Source: a bacterium (GTDB lineage Bacteria > Zixibacteria > MSB-5A5 > GN15 > FEB-12). From it: DNA of 38,209 nucleotides. Shown one piece after another: positions 1 through 8,367 of this stretch (its first letter is position 1; each line of letters begins with the position of its first letter). Location: positions 1 through 38,209 of the forward strand of contig JAUWIB010000071.1 of NCBI GenBank assembly GCA_030605565.1. Direction: 5' to 3'. Below the pieces are notes generated by a model. The model had not been told where the DNA came from and did no database searches. It saw only the letters and a program-made list of their open reading frames with translations. A program made the translations under genes and the position numbers.

Positions 1-1
1 G

Positions 2-1342
2 CGGCAGGTGGTGTTGGTTAACGCCGACGGCTTAGTGATAGCGCACTCCGATGACATTCGCAATATCCGCAGACCGTACCAGCGACCGGAGCAGGTCGTC
101 GATGTCGTCGTGGGGCAACCGTATCGATATTTCGGAGATGGTCTTAAGCTAAGCTACCTGGTACAGCCGATTGAATGGGGCAGCCGCCGGCTGGGTAGCA
201 CGCACATCATCTACTCGACCGAGCCGATCAGCGAACCGCTGCGACAGGCTCGCTATCGCGTGATTCAACTCACACTTATGCTGTTGTTGTTTGGAGCTCT
301 GGGAGTCTACATGTTATCGAATTATTTCGTGCGGCCGATTGTACAGATCACTCGGCGGGTACGTCGGTTCACCTCCGGCGACCTGGAGTCGGAACTGCCG
401 CTGGAGGGAGCCGAGGAGTTCTTTGAGATATCCCGGGCTTTTAACGAGATGATGACCCGTTTGCGTCAGGACCGTGAAAACATCGTGGCCCGCGAGAAAA
501 TGGCTAAGGAAATCGAACTTGCTTCCCAGATTCAGCAAACGCTGATGCCCCGGCGTCTACCGGATGTTCCGGGTCTCGAACTGGACGCCTTCTACCGGGC
601 CGCATCCATTGTCGGCGGTGATCTCTACGACGTATTCGAGATTGCACCGGGACGCTACTGTCTGGTGGTAGCCGACGTGTCAGGTAAGGGAGTCCCGGCG
701 TCGCTGGTGATGTCGATGTTGCGCACGGTGATTCAGATCAGTTCCGTCGGCGCCACCTCCGCCGCCGACACTCTGGTTCGGGTCAATGATTACCTCTGCA
801 ATAATATGCCGGCCGGCATGTTCATCACTGTCATGCTGGTCATTTACGATACAGCCCTGGGCCAAATGGATATCGTTTCGGCGGGGCATAATCCGATGTT
901 GTATTACAGCGCCAACAGCGGGCGGATGAATCGCATTAACCCCGGCGGCATGCCGCTGGGGCTTCCGGTGTCGCTGGACGGCAGCTTTGAGGATCACCTT
1001 GAACAGGTCAGCATCAAACTGGAAGACGGCGACGGTTTCTTCATTTACACCGACGGCCTCACCGAGGCCGCCGACCCGCATGGCCGCCAGTTCGGCCTGG
1101 ACCGACTGGCCGAACTCCTGAGCAATCGGTTCAGCCTCGCTGCCCGACCTGAACTCAACAGCTTGAGTGAGGAGGTCGTTGGTGAGATCGATGATTTCGC
1201 GGGGTTCACAAAACAGGCCGATGATATCACGTTCATAATCGCGCGCGCCGTACCAATCGCAACCGCTGCAATAATGGGACGGCACGATACGTCGGAGTTG
1301 ATCTCAGTGGACGATCCCACCGATCGCGGCGGGCGACTCTGA
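2..1342 (+). CDS. HAMP-PP2C (SpoIIE/RsbU-type) serine phosphatase, 5' end cut by window
   Basis: The frame is open from the first bases of the window, so the N-terminus is missing. What remains is the end of an extracytoplasmic sensor region (about residues 1-85), one membrane helix (about 88-106, starting IQLTLMLLLFG), a HAMP domain (FVRPIVQITRR to FNEMMTRLRQ), a short coiled coil, and a complete PP2C/SpoIIE phosphatase domain (about 190-430). Metal-site and family motifs are visible: GGDLYDVF, VADVSGKG, GHNPMLYY and YTDGLTEA. In the RsbU/SpoIIE family this domain dephosphorylates a STAS anti-anti-sigma protein, and such a gene follows 94 bases downstream, so a partner-switching pair is likely. 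The cognate anti-sigma kinase (RsbW-like) is not in the window. The domain call is secure; the target is inferred from the neighbour. Confidence 0.93.
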   Translation, partial: RQVVLVNADGLVIAHSDDIRNIRRPYQRPEQVVDVVVGQPYRYFGDGLKLSYLVQPIEWGSRRLGSTHIIYSTEPISEPLRQARYRVIQLTLMLLLFGALGVYMLSNYFVRPIVQITRRVRRFTSGDLESELPLEGAEEFFEISRAFNEMMTRLRQDRENIVAREKMAKEIELASQIQQTLMPRRLPDVPGLELDAFYRAASIVGGDLYDVFEIAPGRYCLVVADVSGKGVPASLVMSMLRTVIQISSVGATSAADTLVRVNDYLCNNMPAGMFITVMLVIYDTALGQMDIVSAGHNPMLYYSANSGRMNRINPGGMPLGLPVSLDGSFEDHLEQVSIKLEDGDGFFIYTDGLTEAADPHGRQFGLDRLAELLSNRFSLAARPELNSLSEEVVGEIDDFAGFTKQADDITFIIARAVPIATAAIMGRHDTSELISVDDPTDRGGRL

Positions 1343-1436
1343 GCCGAACAGCAGGACATTTTTTGCTTGCTCTGAAAGGTTTTTCGACGTTGATTTCGGT
1401 TGATTGATGACATTTTCTTGAGATGAATGGACGGTC

Positions 1437-1826
1437 ATGGAAGGTATTGCGATATCATTATCCGAAGGAAGTCGGAACGACGCCTCGGAAGTACGTGTCG
1501 ACGGCGTGATAGATACGGCCACCGCTACTCAATTGGAAGAGGTGTTCGATTCGCTGCTCAAACGGGGACGCTACCGAATCGTGGTCGACCTGGCCGGGGT
1601 GGACTACGTATCGTCAGCCGGCTGGGGGATATTCATCTCCAATATTCGTGACGTTCGGGCCAATGACGGCGATATCAAACTGGCCAATATGATTCCGAAC
1701 GTTTACGAGATCTACGACTTGCTCGAATTCGACAACGTCCTCCGCGCTTACGAGTCGGTGGAGGATGCTCGGGCTGATTTCGGCGAACTGCCCGGAATCG
1801 AGGCAAAAAAAAAAGCGCCGCTTTGA
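1437..1826 (+). CDS. STAS-domain anti-sigma factor antagonist (RsbV/SpoIIAA-like)
   Basis: This 129-residue protein is a single STAS domain with the core beta-strand pattern and the motif VDYVSSAGWG (residues 55-64). By comparison with SpoIIAA (DSSG), Ser60 is the expected phosphorylation site. When unphosphorylated, such proteins bind an anti-sigma kinase and free its sigma factor or another partner. Its position directly after a SpoIIE-type phosphatase gene suggests that enzyme is its activator. The C-terminus is extended by a short lysine-rich tail (EAKKKAPL) encoded by a run of about 10 adenines, a possible slippage site near the end of the gene. Identification is firm; the downstream target is unknown, with the nearby diguanylate cyclase and polysaccharide operon as candidates. 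Confidence 0.92.
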   Translation: MEGIAISLSEGSRNDASEVRVDGVIDTATATQLEEVFDSLLKRGRYRIVVDLAGVDYVSSAGWGIFISNIRDVRANDGDIKLANMIPNVYEIYDLLEFDNVLRAYESVEDARADFGELPGIEAKKKAPL

Positions 1827-1918
1827 CGCGTGTGACTCTTGATGACCAGTTCGTTGCAGGTAATCGACCACAGCGCCATCAGGTAGAAGTTGAGAATCAA
1901 TTCCATGGGGGAGGGGAC

Positions 1919-2116
1919 TTGGAAAGCGAGGTGCTTTCAATGATATGCGAGGACCCCTTCGCATCGATTCGGGAGATGACCCGTGAGTTGCAGAGTCAAC
2001 CGTTCTTTAGCAATGTCGGCTGGTGGCGTGTGTTCGGCATTCTCAGGAGAAACCGCCTTCTTAAACGACGTTCGCGATTCAGGTTCGTGCGGGCTCGAAG
2101 TCGAGACCGTTATTGA
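1919..2116 (+). CDS. small basic helix-turn-helix-like protein, unrecognised
   Basis: I do not recognise this family. The frame is open back to a TTG at 1823 overlapping the stop of the STAS gene. I prefer the TTG at 1919 because GGAGG (1910-1914) sits 4 bases before it and because the patterned sequence starts there. The resulting 65 residues are predicted helical: an acidic first helix (LESEVLSMI), a REMTREL helix, then WWRVFGILRRNRLLKRR and a very basic tail. The WWRVFGILRRNRLL segment looks like the recognition part of a winged or homeodomain-like HTH, as in integrase N-termini. It could be a small DNA-binding regulator acting on the palindromic promoter immediately downstream. That role is inference only. 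Confidence 0.5.
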   Translation: MESEVLSMICEDPFASIREMTRELQSQPFFSNVGWWRVFGILRRNRLLKRRSRFRFVRARSRDRY

Positions 2117-2144
2117 TTGACATATAGACTGCACCGTCTATATT
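2117..2144 (+). promoter_or_regulatory. sigma-70-type promoter with embedded palindromic operator
   Basis: TTGACA (2117-2122) and TATATT (2139-2144) are separated by 16 bases, close to the sigma-70 consensus. Exactly between and overlapping them lies a perfect inverted repeat ATATAGAC-N6-GTCTATAT (2122-2129 and 2136-2143). A start site near 2151 would give a leader of about 15 bases before the diguanylate cyclase ATG at 2166. The palindrome's placement is the usual one for a repressor site. Because it is followed by TTT it could alternatively form a weak hairpin terminator for the upstream genes. Confidence 0.6.
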
Positions 2145-2165
2145 TATCGGTAAGAGCACTTTGTC

Positions 2166-3788
2166 ATGATGACCGAGCACACTCTCATATTCATTCTGGC
2201 CTGTTTGGTCGTGCTGCTGACGCTGGTGCTGATCCGGCGCATCAGTGATGACCGCAAACGGCTGGCCGTATTACGGCGGCTGGACCTTGAGGAGTTCGCT
2301 GCTCTGTTGCAGGCCAACAGCCGTGACGGCGTGATAGGACAGGTGGCGGCCAAAGTATCGGACTTGCTCAAGCAATCGTTCGGCTGTGAACAGATTCTCT
2401 TTTTGAGAAAAAAACGAGGTCGGTTAAGGTACAATTTCAGCCACGGTCTTGCCAAGGTCGAGCGGCGCGATTTCCGATTGCCCCATACCAAGGATCTCGG
2501 CGATTGCCTGCGAGCCGATTACCTGCCGCGATGCCTCTTTCATCTCAAGACGGTCCTGCCGGCCGACGCCTATGCAACATTGGTGGAACTGGGTTTCGAT
2601 ACCTTCTTCCCAATCTACTGGCGGGAGAATCTGTACGGTGTTTACTTCATACGCAGCACTCTTTCAACGCGCGAGCACTCGTTCATGTCACTAGTGGCGA
2701 GCCTGGCCCAATCCTTGTCCGCGGCTTATCATGTCAAGTGGCATGAGTCGCGCAACGAGGACTTACGGAAGAAACTATCGACCGCCGAAACTGAAGCGCG
2801 CCGACTCCAGTCGCCGGGTTGGAGTGCTATGATGAAACTGGTCCGTCACCGCAAGCCGGAAACAATCGTCATGCAGATTGTTGAGACCCTCGTCTCCGAA
2901 CTTCAACTGGAACGCGCGGCGTGTATTCATCGGTGGAACGACGACGCATTGCGCGTTGTGACGAAGGGAACCAGCGGGGCTATCGCCTTGCCTGAGACAT
3001 TGGTGTTGGACAGCTTGATATCTAAACTCGGTGACAAAAAACACAGGCGTTTGAGCGATCTGAGGTTCACCGACGAGTCGTTGAATAAAGCCGTAAAAGC
3101 TCTGATCGATGGCGGGCTTGATTATGTCACCACCTGTTCGTTAGCTCCGCAACGCGAGGGAGTCCTGGCCTGGAGTGGTGGGGGAGATCCCTTAATCGTG
3201 TGTGATCATCTCGACTCGCTGCGCGATCACATCGGTAACCTTATCGACAATGCCGAGTCCTTCGAACGTATCGAGGAGTTGTCTTACACCGACAATCTGA
3301 CCGGTCTGGCTAATCAGCGGTATTTTCTGCGTCGTTTCGACGAGGAGATTTCCCGCGCCCAGCGGTACGGACGCAAACTGGCCTTCATTCTGTTCGACCT
3401 CGATGAACTCAAGGCAACCAATGACACTTATGGCCACCTGGCCGGTGACGCTATTCTAAGACAACTCGGCGAGATTCTTCGCAACAGTATTCGCTCCATC
3501 GACGTGGTGGCCAGGTATGGGGGAGATGAGTTTTGCGTCATTATGCCGGAGGCGGATCAGGAGACCTGTCGACGCTTCATGAAGCGTCTGCAGAATGCGA
3601 TTTCTCGGAACAGATTTCAGATCGAAAACGCCGACGAGCCGCTCAGATGCACGGTGTCGTTGGGCGGCGCCATATTCCCCGATCATGGCGATGACTCCAG
3701 GCAAATGATCCACGCTGCCGATATGGCGCTCCTGAAAGCCAAAGAGAGCGGTCGCAACAAGTCGCTGGTCTACAAGGATGTTCCGTAG
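2166..3788 (+). CDS. membrane-anchored diguanylate cyclase (GGDEF), with GAF-like sensor region
   Basis: The 540-residue protein starts with one N-terminal membrane helix (about residues 6-24). It continues with a cytoplasmic region that looks like two divergent GAF-type modules (about 45-180 and 225-360), and ends with a full GGDEF domain (about 370-535). The active-site motif is an intact GGDEF at residues 452-456 (RYGGDEF). An RSID at 443-446 fits the RxxD inhibitory site five residues upstream, so the enzyme should be active and product-inhibited. It would make cyclic di-GMP from two GTP. No EAL or HD-GYP domain is attached. It lies just before a polysaccharide export operon, where c-di-GMP commonly acts as activator. 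A weak purine stretch (GGTAAGAG) precedes the ATG; a second ATG follows directly. Confidence 0.93.
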   Translation: MMTEHTLIFILACLVVLLTLVLIRRISDDRKRLAVLRRLDLEEFAALLQANSRDGVIGQVAAKVSDLLKQSFGCEQILFLRKKRGRLRYNFSHGLAKVERRDFRLPHTKDLGDCLRADYLPRCLFHLKTVLPADAYATLVELGFDTFFPIYWRENLYGVYFIRSTLSTREHSFMSLVASLAQSLSAAYHVKWHESRNEDLRKKLSTAETEARRLQSPGWSAMMKLVRHRKPETIVMQIVETLVSELQLERAACIHRWNDDALRVVTKGTSGAIALPETLVLDSLISKLGDKKHRRLSDLRFTDESLNKAVKALIDGGLDYVTTCSLAPQREGVLAWSGGGDPLIVCDHLDSLRDHIGNLIDNAESFERIEELSYTDNLTGLANQRYFLRRFDEEISRAQRYGRKLAFILFDLDELKATNDTYGHLAGDAILRQLGEILRNSIRSIDVVARYGGDEFCVIMPEADQETCRRFMKRLQNAISRNRFQIENADEPLRCTVSLGGAIFPDHGDDSRQMIHAADMALLKAKESGRNKSLVYKDVP

Positions 3789-3853
3789 CAGCGGGTAACT
3801 ACCGCAACTTCCCGACTGCATTTTTAATGCTTTACAGCCGAGGGGGTGAATGC

Positions 3854-3870
3854 TTACGTTACTAACGTAA
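3854..3870. promoter_or_regulatory. perfect palindrome upstream of the polysaccharide operon, putative operator
   Basis: TTACGTTA-C-TAACGTAA is a perfect 8-base inverted repeat around one central base in the 121-base gap between the diguanylate cyclase and the export gene. A TATAAG (3893-3898) downstream could be a -10 element without a recognisable -35. That would place the palindrome centre at roughly -43, a position typical of an activator site. The binding protein is unknown; the promoter assignment is inference. Confidence 0.45.
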
Positions 3871-3939
3871 ATGGGAAATATGCCGATTTTACTATAAGTT
3901 GTTCAAAGGATGGAACTTATCAAGAAGCGTGCAGGTCTA

Positions 3940-4902
3940 ATGAACAGGATGATTCTACTCGCAGGCATGGCGCTGCTTCTATGCAGTGCTACTGCAGCCG
4001 CGGCCGAGGAATACCGAATCGGTCCGGAAGATATGCTGCAGGTCAAGTTTTGGCAGGACCCGGCGTTGAACACCACCGTTCGGGTGACACAGGACGGCAA
4101 GATATCTGTGGATATTGTCGGGGAGATTGTAGCGGCGGGTAAGACAATCCAGGATTTGCAGACTGAGATTGTCAGACGGATGTCACGCCTGAACAACCGC
4201 ATCTCTCAATGCGTGGTGCAGGTGACGGAGTACAACTATCAACATGTGTTCGTCTATGGTCAGGTAAACGATCCGGGTAAGAAGACGTTTGAGGAGATAC
4301 CTGATCTGCTGACGATTCTGAATGAGGCCGGCTGGATTACCGAACTCGGTGATCTCAGTCGGGTGAACATCATTCGCGGCGGCGACAGGGCCGGTCAGGT
4401 TGAAGTTGTAGACGTGGCGGCAGCGATGGCGGCCGGTGTGGTCGCGAACCTGCCGAAGCTGAACCGCCAGGATGCGATTGACGTACCCGCTTCACCGGTA
4501 GGGATTGCGCCGCCGGATATCGGCCGGATGGCTACCCGGAAAAACGTCGTCTATGTGATGGGTGCTGTCCACACTCCCGGGCCGATTCGCTACCAGGATG
4601 ATCTTGATGTCATGGAGGCGATGGCGTTAGCCGGTGGGCATACCGACATGGCCGATCTCAAGCACACCAAGCTCATCAGCAAAGACGGCTACTACGGCCA
4701 GACTATGTTAGTTGATCTCGAAAAATACGCTCTGACCGGTACGCCGGCGCGTCATATTATGCGCAAGGAAGATGTCTGCGTCGTGCCGTTTCGGAAACAG
4801 AGCTTCATGAGCCGTAACCTGGGTACTTTCGTCACCATTCTCGGCGCCGCGACTTCAGCCTTGCTGTTGTATGAGAACCTGAAACCAGCGGATGAAGAGT
4901 AG
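3940..4902 (+). CDS. polysaccharide export protein, Wza/SLBB type
   Basis: This is an exported protein of 320 residues. After the signal peptide (MNRMILLAGMALLL..., likely cut in the Ala-rich ATAAAA stretch) comes the typical Poly_export domain opening EYRIGPEDMLQVKFW and then two SLBB-type segments (about HVFVYGQVNDPGKKTF and NVVYVMGAVHTPGPIRY). A hydrophobic helix near the C-terminus (FVTILGAATSALLLYE) could be the outer-membrane-spanning helix seen in Wza. There is no lipobox cysteine, unlike E. coli Wza. The frame is open to an ATG at 3910, but that ATG directly abuts its only AAAGG. The ATG at 3940 has a weak AGG four bases upstream and gives a compact signal peptide. It begins an operon for export of a capsule or exopolysaccharide. 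Confidence 0.92.
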   Translation: MNRMILLAGMALLLCSATAAAAEEYRIGPEDMLQVKFWQDPALNTTVRVTQDGKISVDIVGEIVAAGKTIQDLQTEIVRRMSRLNNRISQCVVQVTEYNYQHVFVYGQVNDPGKKTFEEIPDLLTILNEAGWITELGDLSRVNIIRGGDRAGQVEVVDVAAAMAAGVVANLPKLNRQDAIDVPASPVGIAPPDIGRMATRKNVVYVMGAVHTPGPIRYQDDLDVMEAMALAGGHTDMADLKHTKLISKDGYYGQTMLVDLEKYALTGTPARHIMRKEDVCVVPFRKQSFMSRNLGTFVTILGAATSALLLYENLKPADEE

Positions 4903-4919
4903 CGTTCATCGATAAGTAT

Positions 4920-6419
4920 ATGGAGCACAAGGAAGAAAAAAGTGTCGACATCAGGGAGATTCTGGCTGTCGTTCTGAAGCGCAAGTGGCTGATAGTCATT
5001 CCCCTGATCCTGGCCACGGTGGCTGGGTATGGCACTTCATTCCTTCTGACTCCCATGTATAGCTCCTCGACTATCATCTGGATTGATCGACCATACAATG
5101 TCTCCCGCGAGCTAATCAGTATCATCGGCCGTGAAGCCAACCCGCGCATGAGCAGTGACGATCGCCGGAGACAGTTGCAGTCGCTGCAAAACGAGATCAC
5201 ATCGCAGGCCTATCTGTATCAGTTGATTCGTGATCTCAAGTTAGACGTTAATGTCGCGATTAGTCGTCAGGCCGCACAGATGCGTGAGGACAACCCCCTT
5301 CAAAGTCTGGAGCAGTTGAAGTTTCACCTGCTCCTGGAACGCCTGCGTGATCAGATAAGTGTGGCTTTTGTGGGCGCCGATCAGATCAAGATCACGGTTG
5401 AGTCTACCGATCCGGTTGAGGCGAAGAACATGGTGACACGCCTGACTCAAATTCTGGAGCAGGAGAAATCACGCTACGAACTGGAGAAAATTCTCGACAA
5501 TCAGTCCTTTGCTGATTTACAGTTGGAACGCACCGAGTGGGAATACCAGCAGGCTTTGGATTCGTTGACCGCCGCCCAGTCGCGTCTAACTCAGATGCAA
5601 TTGCCGGACAACATATCTTCGCAGGAAAACAGGCGCGAGAGACTCTCGGACATTGAGCGCACCCAGTTGGAAATCGCCAACGATTCCAGCGGACTGCTCA
5701 CTCTGAGGGGCCAACTGGAAAGCTTCGATCTGGCCGCGACCCGGCTTAGGTACACCGACAGCCTGGTTGAGTTGCGCACCGAAATCGACGGGCAGATAGC
5801 AACACTCGCCGGTATGATGGCAAAGTACGCCTGGAACGAGCAGAAAGTTATCGCCGTCAACATCAGAATGAACGACGCTGTGCGCTTCCTTGAACGTGAA
5901 CTGAACCGGACCGTCGATGAACAGTTTGCTTCATATCCGGACAATCAGCGTGACATACTGAGACGATATTTCGTGGTGCGCGAAAACCTCGATATTCTGA
6001 ACTCCAAGCGGGCTCAGTTGCAGCTTTCGTATGACGAAATCACGGAAACGCTCAGTAGCATACCTCGATTGCAGGCGGAGATCAGCGAACTGGAGCGCAT
6101 GGCAGCCGATGCGCGACGATACCGCGATGCCTTCCGCTCCGAGGAAACAACCGTAGAAATTCTCTCGGAGAGAGCCAAGGATCGCACCAAGTACAAAATC
6201 GTTGAACCGGCCCGGGTGCCGTTGGCGCCGTTTTGGCCCGATAAGAATAAAATACTGGTGATGGGGTTCCTGCTGGGGTTGGTCATCGGCGGGGGCGCGG
6301 TGTTCCTGGCCGAGGTTTTGGATAAGTCATTCAAGCGGACCGAAGATGTCGAGATGTTACTCGGAATACCGGTGCTGGCCGCCATCCCTAAGATAGATAA
6401 ACTACCTCGTATACGGTGA
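4920..6419 (+). CDS. polysaccharide chain-length determinant (Wzz/PCP family)
   Basis: The 499-residue inner-membrane protein has the PCP layout. TM1 is near residues 23-42 (IVIPLILATVAGYGTSFLL) and a long coiled-coil-rich periplasmic domain fills most of the protein. The proline-rich pre-TM2 segment is VEPARVPLAPFWPDKN, TM2 is near 440-465 (ILVMGFLLGLVIGGGAVF), and a cytoplasmic tail EVLDKSFKRTEDVEMLLGIP follows. The tail resembles the membrane partner of bacterial tyrosine kinases, but the kinase domain is a separate gene two positions downstream. It would control polymer length and couple to the Wza-like export protein 17 bases upstream. The stop TGA overlaps the next gene's start. Confidence 0.92.
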   Translation: MEHKEEKSVDIREILAVVLKRKWLIVIPLILATVAGYGTSFLLTPMYSSSTIIWIDRPYNVSRELISIIGREANPRMSSDDRRRQLQSLQNEITSQAYLYQLIRDLKLDVNVAISRQAAQMREDNPLQSLEQLKFHLLLERLRDQISVAFVGADQIKITVESTDPVEAKNMVTRLTQILEQEKSRYELEKILDNQSFADLQLERTEWEYQQALDSLTAAQSRLTQMQLPDNISSQENRRERLSDIERTQLEIANDSSGLLTLRGQLESFDLAATRLRYTDSLVELRTEIDGQIATLAGMMAKYAWNEQKVIAVNIRMNDAVRFLERELNRTVDEQFASYPDNQRDILRRYFVVRENLDILNSKRAQLQLSYDEITETLSSIPRLQAEISELERMAADARRYRDAFRSEETTVEILSERAKDRTKYKIVEPARVPLAPFWPDKNKILVMGFLLGLVIGGGAVFLAEVLDKSFKRTEDVEMLLGIPVLAAIPKIDKLPRIR

Positions 6420-7546
6420 GGCGTATGGAAACGTATCGATTGAAGAGCAAGTTGGTCGAGAACAACAAAGAGTACATCATCCAAACTTCCAGTGATTCCG
6501 ACCCCTGTCGCGTTTCGACGACGGTTTACGTCGATGGGCAGCCTGTGGAGTTAGTCCAGAGTCCGCATCCTGCGGAAGTGAGTTCCGAGGAACTGCTTTC
6601 GCTGGTGAAGATCAAGCACGGGGAGATGAAGAAAGAGATCGAGACGCTCCTGGAAGCGTATCGTACAATCTCAACCGAAGGGGACGCTCGGAAGCTGTAT
6701 CATCTGGGAATGGCGTTCTTCTACAAGAAGCTGTATGATGAGGCCGGCGCCTTGTTCGAGAAGGCTGTCCGATACGATTCGCAGATGCATCAGGCGTACA
6801 ACCAGCTTGGCATGACCTGTCTTGCGCTGGGGCAGGTCCCCGAAGCCGTGCAGGCAGCCGAGGCCGCCGTCAAGGCGCGTCCGGGGTTCGCCGACTATCG
6901 CAACAATCTGGGCGAGGCACTGTTGGCCGGGCGGTCATTCAAGCGGGCCGTGATCGAGTTGGAGGAGGCGATCAGGATCAACCTTTATTACGCCGACGCC
7001 TACTTCAATCTGGGCCTGGCTCTGCTTCAGAATGCCCTTAGTGGTGAAGACACCAGCCTCTTTGAGAGCATACTCACCAAGTCGACTGATTATTTCAAGA
7101 GAGCCGCCTTGATACAGCCGGAGTACGACTGTGATACGTATCGTCAGGGCATGCAGGCGATAGCGAAATCGCAACTCCAACGGGCCAACGATCTGTTTAT
7201 GAGCGTTCAGCGACAGAACAAGGAACAACATCGTCGGGAATTCACCACCTTCTATATGCGCTTCGTGATGTATCCGGAGTGGGTATCGGAACAAGCTATC
7301 GCCGAGCGCATCGCCTTCCTGCAAGCCGAGATCGATAAGAACCCGTCCTACGTTGACCTATATTCGGAACTGGGACGCTGTTATTTCGAACAGGCGCGTC
7401 TTCAATGGCGAAAGGGTGTGGAACAGTACCAGCGCGTGGTCGACATGAATCCTTCGTTAGGTAAGGTTGCCGGGGATTTGAGTGAGGCTGCCAAACAGTA
7501 CGAAGCCATTTGCGGCATCCTCAGCCAAATTGCGCAAAGGTCATAA
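6416..7546 (+). CDS. TPR-repeat protein of the polysaccharide operon
   Basis: This 376-residue protein has no signal peptide or membrane helix. An N-terminal beta-rich segment (about 1-65, RLKSKLVENNKEYIIQT...) is followed by a linker helix and several tetratricopeptide repeats (about 95-230 and 295-360). Typical units are KLYDEAGALFEKAVRYD and EAVQAAEAAVKARP. The start GTG at 6416 overlaps the stop of the Wzz-like gene; an in-frame ATG at 6425 behind GAGG is the alternative. Lying between the chain-length protein and the tyrosine kinase, it may act as a cytoplasmic scaffold linking them. TPR proteins are common in XrtA-type exopolysaccharide loci, but this exact role is inference. Confidence 0.85.
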   Translation: MRRMETYRLKSKLVENNKEYIIQTSSDSDPCRVSTTVYVDGQPVELVQSPHPAEVSSEELLSLVKIKHGEMKKEIETLLEAYRTISTEGDARKLYHLGMAFFYKKLYDEAGALFEKAVRYDSQMHQAYNQLGMTCLALGQVPEAVQAAEAAVKARPGFADYRNNLGEALLAGRSFKRAVIELEEAIRINLYYADAYFNLGLALLQNALSGEDTSLFESILTKSTDYFKRAALIQPEYDCDTYRQGMQAIAKSQLQRANDLFMSVQRQNKEQHRREFTTFYMRFVMYPEWVSEQAIAERIAFLQAEIDKNPSYVDLYSELGRCYFEQARLQWRKGVEQYQRVVDMNPSLGKVAGDLSEAAKQYEAICGILSQIAQRS

Positions 7547-7548
7547 GT

Positions 7549-8355
7549 GTGAAACCGAAGCGACTCTCAGTCATTGACAACTTCCGCCTGGAGGCGCCGT
7601 TTGCCACCGAGTTCCGTCGGCTCCTGCACCGAGTACAACAGATGGAACGGTCGGCGGAGTTGAAGTCGATTCTGATCAGTTCTTCAATGTTGTCCGAGGG
7701 CAAGTCGACCGTATGTGCCTACCTTGGCATTACGGCAGCTATGCACAAAGGGATGAAAACGCTGATCCTCGATTGTGATCTCAGGCGACCGACTATGCAC
7801 AAACTGTTTATTCTGGGACGCAAGCACGGAATGACGGAGATTCTGCAGGAGGGTTTCAGCCCGCGTGACGCCATCAAGAAGACCGCCATTGATAAACTCG
7901 ATATTATAACCTGCGGTGATTACCATTCGGAACCAACCGAATTGTTCGATGTTGATGCCATTGCAACGCTGGTCGATGACATGAAATTCTACTACGATCT
8001 TATTTTGATCGATGCCGCGCCGGCCCTGCCGGTTTCGGATCCAATGCTTCTGGCTCCCAAAATGGATGGTGTCTTACTGGTGGTTAAGGCCGGCAGTACG
8101 CAACGGGAGCTTGTTGAGCGGGCCGTTGAAATCATTGATCCTAATCGAGAGCGCATTCTCGGCGTCGTGCTTAACAACATGAATAACACCCTGCCGTATT
8201 ATCACGACTATCGCTACTACGGCTACGAATACCGCACCCGCAAGTCGCAGGCGAACATCGCCGCCCGGGCTCGTGACCGTCGCGGAAAGAAGAACAGCCG
8301 CCATCGGAATGACCCCGATTCTCAGGGGGACACATATCGTTCACACTCCCGTTAG
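7549..8355 (+). CDS. BY-type tyrosine kinase (CpsD/CapB-like)
   Basis: The 268-residue cytoplasmic P-loop enzyme is of the bacterial tyrosine kinase family. Walker A is SSSMLSEGKST (about residues 45-55), the second Walker (A') motif is ILDCDLRRP (about 73-81), and Walker B is LILIDAAP. The C-terminal tail holds a tyrosine cluster (YYHDYRYYGYEYR), the usual site of trans-autophosphorylation that controls polymerisation through the Wzz partner. I chose GTG 7549, with AAAGG eight bases upstream and two bases after the previous stop. A TTG at 7510 would add 13 residues inside the TPR gene. The kinase domain is separate from the membrane activator, as in Gram-positive CpsC/CpsD pairs. After the tyrosine cluster comes a basic tail rich in Arg, Lys and Ser. 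Confidence 0.92.
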   Translation: MKPKRLSVIDNFRLEAPFATEFRRLLHRVQQMERSAELKSILISSSMLSEGKSTVCAYLGITAAMHKGMKTLILDCDLRRPTMHKLFILGRKHGMTEILQEGFSPRDAIKKTAIDKLDIITCGDYHSEPTELFDVDAIATLVDDMKFYYDLILIDAAPALPVSDPMLLAPKMDGVLLVVKAGSTQRELVERAVEIIDPNRERILGVVLNNMNNTLPYYHDYRYYGYEYRTRKSQANIAARARDRRGKKNSRHRNDPDSQGDTYRSHSR

Positions 8356-8367
8356 ACAGGTGCAGAG

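Noticed and set aside
680-1285. Long minus-strand open frame inside the phosphatase gene
   Set aside because: It is antisense to a well-supported PP2C domain; the His/Gln/Arg-rich composition is typical of a shadow frame.
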